Shown here: positions 60,138 to 64,000 of the stretch, in pieces | Position numbering within the stretch: position 1 is the first letter of the stretch | How the letters are laid out: each line of letters opens with the position of its first letter | The notes under the pieces: generated by a model | Told to the model about the DNA's origin: nothing | Databases searched by the model: none | The model's input: only the letters and a program-made list of their open reading frames with translations | Position numbers and translations under genes: made by a program | From: Chitinophaga caseinilytica | GTDB lineage: Bacteria; Bacteroidota; Bacteroidia; Chitinophagales; Chitinophagaceae | Assembly: GCF_038396765.1 (NCBI RefSeq) | Contig: NZ_CP150096.1 | Coordinates: 2,339,001-2,403,000, forward strand | Reading direction: 5' to 3' | Length of the DNA: 64,000 nucleotides

Positions 60138-62544
60138 ATTTCATCCACACGGTGGCGGTACAGTCTTTGTCGGCTACAGCCCTTATCCAGTGCGCATTGT
60201 AACCTTCCGGGAATTCGTGGCGCACGGTTTGGCCGGCGGGAACGCGGATGTTTTTGTAAGTATGCCAGCCGGTAAGATCGGTATTCACCTGCAGCGTGAT
60301 CTGCACGGTTTTGTCGGATTGAAGGGTCACCGATTTTTTGTCGTACCCCGTCATGAGGAACGGCAGGGAAGGATCGTTCGCCTTTACCGCCGTGTTTTTC
60401 CACATGCCGCCTTCGCCTACGGGCTTGCCGAGTTTCCAGAGGTCGTCGATGGCGCCGAACCACAATCCTCCGGCGGGCCCATGGGTATCGAAGTAATGCC
60501 CGTCGGGCGATGCGCCGCCGCGGGTGCCGCTGATCACCAGCAATCCGCGCCAGGTGCAGTAATCCGCGATCTTTCTTTTGTGGGTGGAAACGGGACGGAT
60601 GGATGCGAACCCTGACTCCCGGCCGATTTCATAAAACGTTCCATGCGCGTTCAGCATGTATCTTTCCGATTCCAGTTCCCTCGCGCCGCGGGGCCAGCCG
60701 AACGCCATCGGCTGATCGTACCGCGCGGAGGTTTTCGGCAGGCGGAACGTTCCGGTTTTGTCGGTCACGATCACGGAGGCATCATCCACTTCAAAATCCC
60801 TTTCCAACGCGAGTATCTTTTCCATCTGAGCCGAACTATCCCCCACGGAAGCCACGTTCTGCAAGGTTTCCCCGATTTCCGCATACCGCTTTTTCCCACC
60901 TTCGATGTTCAATACCTGGAGGTTTTTGTTCCCCGCCGAAGGCCGGATCAACTGTGCGCCGGAAGCACCGTTTTCTTCGATGCCCGCCAGCGAAGCGAAA
61001 ATGGGATCGGCCTGCTGGTGCAATTGGCCGCCGTAATGGAAGAAAGCCGTAGCCACGCAGTTCTTATCTGCCCGGATGCGGACCCAGCTGGCGTTGAAGC
61101 CGTCCGGGAAAATGAAGAAAGCATACCCGTTTTTGCCGGTCGTTATCTTTTTATAGGTCGTCCATTCGTTGGTCCCTTTCCCGTCGGTTTCAATGGTAAA
61201 AACCACCGGCGATCCGTTCCCATGGCTGAGGTGCAGCACTTTCTTCCCCGTTCCGGAAGCGAGATAGGGATCGGAGGGAACGCCGGCTTTCACGGAATCG
61301 CCCATCCAGGGGCCGCCCCAGCCGGAGGCGGGGCCCCAGGTTTTCAAATCTTCAGGCGTGCCGAACCAGAGGTTGGACTGCGACCGCCCGGCGTAGGGGT
61401 TTTCGAGGATCGTGGTTTCGTCTGTCGAAAGCACCAGTTGCCCGTTCCATTCGCAGAAGTCCGGAATGTAGCGCAGGTGGCTGCCGATGGGTGTGATGCC
61501 GCCGCTATTGGCCCTGGTGAAGGTTTTGGGGAAGTCGTAGAACATGCCGTGCATATCCATGAGCATTTTGCCGTTCCCGATCTCGCGGATGCGCGGCCAT
61601 TCGGTGTACCAGCCGCCCCAATGGTCGTAGGTGCGGGCGGCTTTGGGCAAACGGTAGGTGTACCATTGCCCGTTGTCGAGGAGTTTGAGGATGACGGAAC
61701 GCTTGTCCCACCCGATGCTCCAGGCCGGCGCTTTATCGTCGGGCGAACCGTAAATGCCGCCGGGGCCGGTGATGTCGGTGAATTGCTTCCGCTCCACGAT
61801 CGTCCATTTCTTCCCGTCCCATTCTGCCAGCACGCCTTTCTCGTCGTCGTTTTTCGGTGCGCTGCCGGTTTGCAGATCGGCCGCTTTGATGTCGAAAACC
61901 TTGTGCTCGCCGTTGTTGGCGATGATGAAGCGGCCCTGCGCGGTGTAGGCGCCTTTGCCATGCCATCCGGGAACGGGCTTGTGGAAGAGTTTATTCACGG
62001 CCAGGGTGTGCACATTCGCTTCATACACCATCCCTTCCATGTCGTAGAAATATACGCTGTTGGCGGGATCGGTGAGGTGGCGCGCCGTGGCCGTCATGCG
62101 GCCGGGCATGGTCGAAAGCGGGACCACGCGCACTTTTCCCTTGTTGTCGATAAAATACGAACCGGTGATCAGTTGGTTGGATTCGCGGTGGATGAGCCGG
62201 TTGGCCGGTGTGCCGCCCACGCTTTCCGGATGGGTGGTGAGCCGGAGGTCTTTGCTGATGCTGTACAGCTTGTCCGAACTGCCGTTGGGACAATGCGGGG
62301 AATAGGTCACCATCCATAACTGGCCCGCCCAGGGCGTGATGGCGCCTATGCCACCTTCTGCGCCGTCGCCCTTGCAGGGGTAACCGCCGCCTTCGTTGAA
62401 GACGGTGAGGTGGGGGTACACGCCGCTGATCTGCAGCGGTTTCCCCCCGCCGTTATCCGATTGGGCCGCCGCTGTGTTGCTGAGCCCCGCGGCGAGGACT
62501 GTCATCATACAAACTGTTGATATCTTCATGTGTCTCATATTCAC
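60130..62544 (-). CDS. Large secreted protein of unknown family with internal duplication (locus E)
   Basis: An exported protein of up to 804 residues; the signal peptide ends near AAAQ. I recognise no catalogued domain. The protein repeats a module twice: copy 1 (about residues 410-515) begins LWFGTPEDLKTWG and contains GWGGPWMGDSVKA, EWTTYKKI, FPDGFNASWVRIRADKNCVA; copy 2 (about 695-803) begins LWFGAIDDLWKLG and contains GEGGMWKNTAVKA, GWHTYKNI, FPEGYNAHWIRAVADKDCTA. Another repeated motif is the wheel-like GKMLMDMHGMFYDFP/RYMLNAHGTFYEIG, which suggests a beta-propeller followed by a beta-sandwich. ATG 62544 is used, with 62529 also possible. It lies between SusD (5 bp upstream) and the MFS gene, and may be a new lyase or glycan-binding protein. 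Confidence 0.75.
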   Translation of the reverse strand: MNMRHMKISTVCMMTVLAAGLSNTAAAQSDNGGGKPLQISGVYPHLTVFNEGGGYPCKGDGAEGGIGAITPWAGQLWMVTYSPHCPNGSSDKLYSISKDLRLTTHPESVGGTPANRLIHRESNQLITGSYFIDNKGKVRVVPLSTMPGRMTATARHLTDPANSVYFYDMEGMVYEANVHTLAVNKLFHKPVPGWHGKGAYTAQGRFIIANNGEHKVFDIKAADLQTGSAPKNDDEKGVLAEWDGKKWTIVERKQFTDITGPGGIYGSPDDKAPAWSIGWDKRSVILKLLDNGQWYTYRLPKAARTYDHWGGWYTEWPRIREIGNGKMLMDMHGMFYDFPKTFTRANSGGITPIGSHLRYIPDFCEWNGQLVLSTDETTILENPYAGRSQSNLWFGTPEDLKTWGPASGWGGPWMGDSVKAGVPSDPYLASGTGKKVLHLSHGNGSPVVFTIETDGKGTNEWTTYKKITTGKNGYAFFIFPDGFNASWVRIRADKNCVATAFFHYGGQLHQQADPIFASLAGIEENGASGAQLIRPSAGNKNLQVLNIEGGKKRYAEIGETLQNVASVGDSSAQMEKILALERDFEVDDASVIVTDKTGTFRLPKTSARYDQPMAFGWPRGARELESERYMLNAHGTFYEIGRESGFASIRPVSTHKRKIADYCTWRGLLVISGTRGGASPDGHYFDTHGPAGGLWFGAIDDLWKLGKPVGEGGMWKNTAVKANDPSLPFLMTGYDKKSVTLQSDKTVQITLQVNTDLTGWHTYKNIRVPAGQTVRHEFPEGYNAHWIRAVADKDCTATVWMKYE

Positions 62545-62549
62545 TTTTA

Positions 62550-64000
62550 TCAGTAATGCTCGTTCTGGGTGATGGCCGGGTTCACGCGTCTTTCTACGGC
62601 AGGTATCGGCCAGAGGTATTGCTTCGATTTATCGAATTTCCTTTCCACCAGTATTTTCACGTCTGCCCCAAAAGAAGAATAGTCGGCGATGCCGTCGTTA
62701 TCCAGCGGGGTGACGCCGGGGAAGGGCCATTTGGCGCGGTTTTGATTGGCGGGGTCGGGGAGGCCGATCACCGGCCTGGTCAGGACTTTTTCCGCCAGCC
62801 GCCAGCGGATGAGGTCCATGTAGCGGAGGCCTTCCTTCGCCAGCTCCACCCTTCTTTCCCTGCGCACGATTTTTTTCAGTTCGGCAAGATCGGCGGTGGT
62901 AACGGAAGGATAGTTCGCTATATCGGTAACGGCTACACTGTAAGCCCGTGCCCTCACGCGGTTGAGCGCCTCGCGGACGGATGCATCGCCTTCGCCGAGC
63001 TCGATTTTGGCTTCTGCATAGGTCAGCAGTATTTCGGCGAAACGGATAATGATGGCGTCGTTATCTTCCACCAGCCTGTCTGCCCAGGTCTGATCGATCC
63101 CTTTTTCCAGAGAAAGCCAGTGTAGCTGGCAAAGGGGCGTACGGCGCGGTTGTCGAAATTGGGGACCATGCCGCCGGTTTTGAAATTGCGGGTTGTAAGC
63201 GAATCCGGGTGCGGCTGATAGGAGAACCCGAGCCAGGGCGTCCCGAATTCGACGATGGTCATCGTAAGCCGGGGATCGCGGTTTTGGAAAGGATGTTGCG
63301 GATCGTAGGACGCCGATTCGTCGATGGGTTTGCCGTCCGTACATTCGTAAGCGTCCACGATGTCGCGGGTGGGGAGCCATGCGCCGAAGCCGCCGGCATT
63401 CCGGCAGATATAATCCTGTACGAACCCCGCGCCGTTGAACACTTGCTGCTTTTCGTCGCGGGGAATGCTGAGGATGATCTCCTTGCTGGTTTCCCCGGCT
63501 TTCAGGAAAAGCTGGTCGTATTTCTCTTCCAGCTTGTACACACCGGTATTGGCGAGTTGCATCACCTTGTCTGCCGCGGTTTTCGCTTCCGCCCATTTCC
63601 CTGCGTACAATGCCGTACGGGCTTTGATGGCCAGCGCGGCGCCCTTCGTCAGGCGTTTCACTTCGCCTGCTCCGTATGTGGCGGGCAGATTGTCTGCCGC
63701 CCAATCCAGCTCTGCGAACACGAAATCGAGCACGGTACTTTGCGAAGTGCGCGTAATGCCGCCGGATTCCTCCAACGTCAGCGGCTTCGTGATGAACGGA
63801 ACATCGCCGAACCTGGCGATGAGGCGTGCGTATTGATAAGCCCGGATGAGGCGCATCTCGGCTTCGAGTCGCGTCATTACCGCAGCGGGCGTGGTGGCGG
63901 CGGCGCGCTGCATATTCGCCAGGTAAGAATTGGCCCGGGCGATAGCCTTGTAGGCATTCAGCCAGTACGTTTGCACGCTGGCGTCTTCCGCGTTCATGGT
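62550..64000 (-). pseudogene. SusD/RagB-type lipoprotein (partial, frameshifted near 63099-63106; locus E)
   Basis: About 484 codons of a SusD-like protein; the start and signal peptide lie beyond the window. The upstream part shows TRLEAEMRLIRAYQYARLIA and AIARANSYLANM, the downstream part AIIIRFAEILLTYAEAKIEL, RRERRVELAKEGLRYMDLIR and LWPIPAVERRVNPAITQNEH, all typical. The frame changes at TGFLWKKG: the coding strand reads TGGAAAAAGGGATCG, one base short of WKKGIDQTWADR. One extra A or G restores the whole protein, so this is either a new mutation or a sequencing error. A SusC gene should precede it outside the window. Confidence 0.85.

Noticed and set aside
60643..62319. 558-codon plus-strand frame opposite the locus E secreted protein
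   Set aside because: The minus strand has a signal peptide, operon position and internal repeats; the plus frame is an antisense shadow.

Overview
The window is chromosomal DNA of a GC-rich member of the Bacteroidota, most likely a Chitinophaga-like bacterium (Chitinophagaceae). The evidence is four SusC/SusD-type loci, two ECF sigma/FecR (anti-sigma) pairs, many lipoproteins with Bacteroidota-restricted domains (DUF4959/DUF5126/DUF5000, DUF4998, DUF4302), and promoters of the Bacteroidota type (TTTG, 19-20 bp, TAnnTTTG). I see no rRNA, tRNA, CRISPR array, insertion sequence or phage gene. Most of the window is accessory nutrient-acquisition DNA separated by short housekeeping or regulatory blocks.

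Layout. 1-3.2 kb: a partial secreted glycosidase-like gene and a family-2 glycosyltransferase. 3.2-17.2 kb (locus A): a sugar-use locus built around a GntR/UTRA regulator. One arm (minus) holds the regulator, a mannose-6-phosphate-isomerase-like protein and an MFS sugar transporter. The other arm (plus) holds SusC, SusD, two discoidin-like surface lipoproteins, a six-hairpin glycosidase and a ROK kinase. Similar operator-like sites (ATGTAYAMACAW) overlap or abut the candidate start regions of the three units, so one sugar signal probably controls both arms. 17.3-22.9 kb: CPCC protein, MarR operon, two small membrane proteins and a TPR histidine kinase/LuxR-type response regulator pair. 22.9-31 kb (locus B): a lipoprotein, then ECF sigma, FecR, an STN-domain TonB receptor and two tandem paralogous lipoproteins with no SusD. 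31-40.7 kb: an OmpA-like lipoprotein, then locus C: ECF sigma, FecR, STN-SusC, SusD and a TPR-thioredoxin protein. 40.7-42.7 kb: a CTP-synthase-related amidotransferase-like protein, a YiaA-like protein and a Crp/Fnr regulator with a perfect palindrome between the last two. 43.1-50.9 kb (locus D): SusC, SusD, zinc metallohydrolase lipoprotein, DUF4302 lipoprotein and a collagen-like lipoprotein. 50.9-52.8 kb: a UbiD-type decarboxylase broken by a one-base frameshift. 53-57.6 kb: GH43, GH78 rhamnosidase and an esterase, suiting rhamnose/arabinose-bearing pectic material. 57.6-58.8 kb: TetR with two tandem operators and two small membrane proteins. 58.9-64 kb (locus E): a SusD (also frameshifted, running off the window), a large secreted protein of no known family with an internal duplication, and an MFS transporter.

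How the parts work together. Outer-membrane SusC/D complexes and surface lipoproteins bind and import oligomers, periplasmic glycosidases or the thioredoxin-like protein process them, and MFS carriers plus kinase/isomerase proteins feed the products to central metabolism. The two receptors with an N-terminal STN signalling domain are exactly the two that follow ECF sigma/FecR pairs; the GntR-linked receptor and the one in locus D lack it. The best candidates for undescribed biology are locus B (sigma/FecR/receptor with a duplicated lipoprotein in place of SusD), the 804-residue protein of locus E, and the GntR regulon of locus A. Both frameshifts are one-base shortfalls in homopolymers, so they may be sequencing errors.
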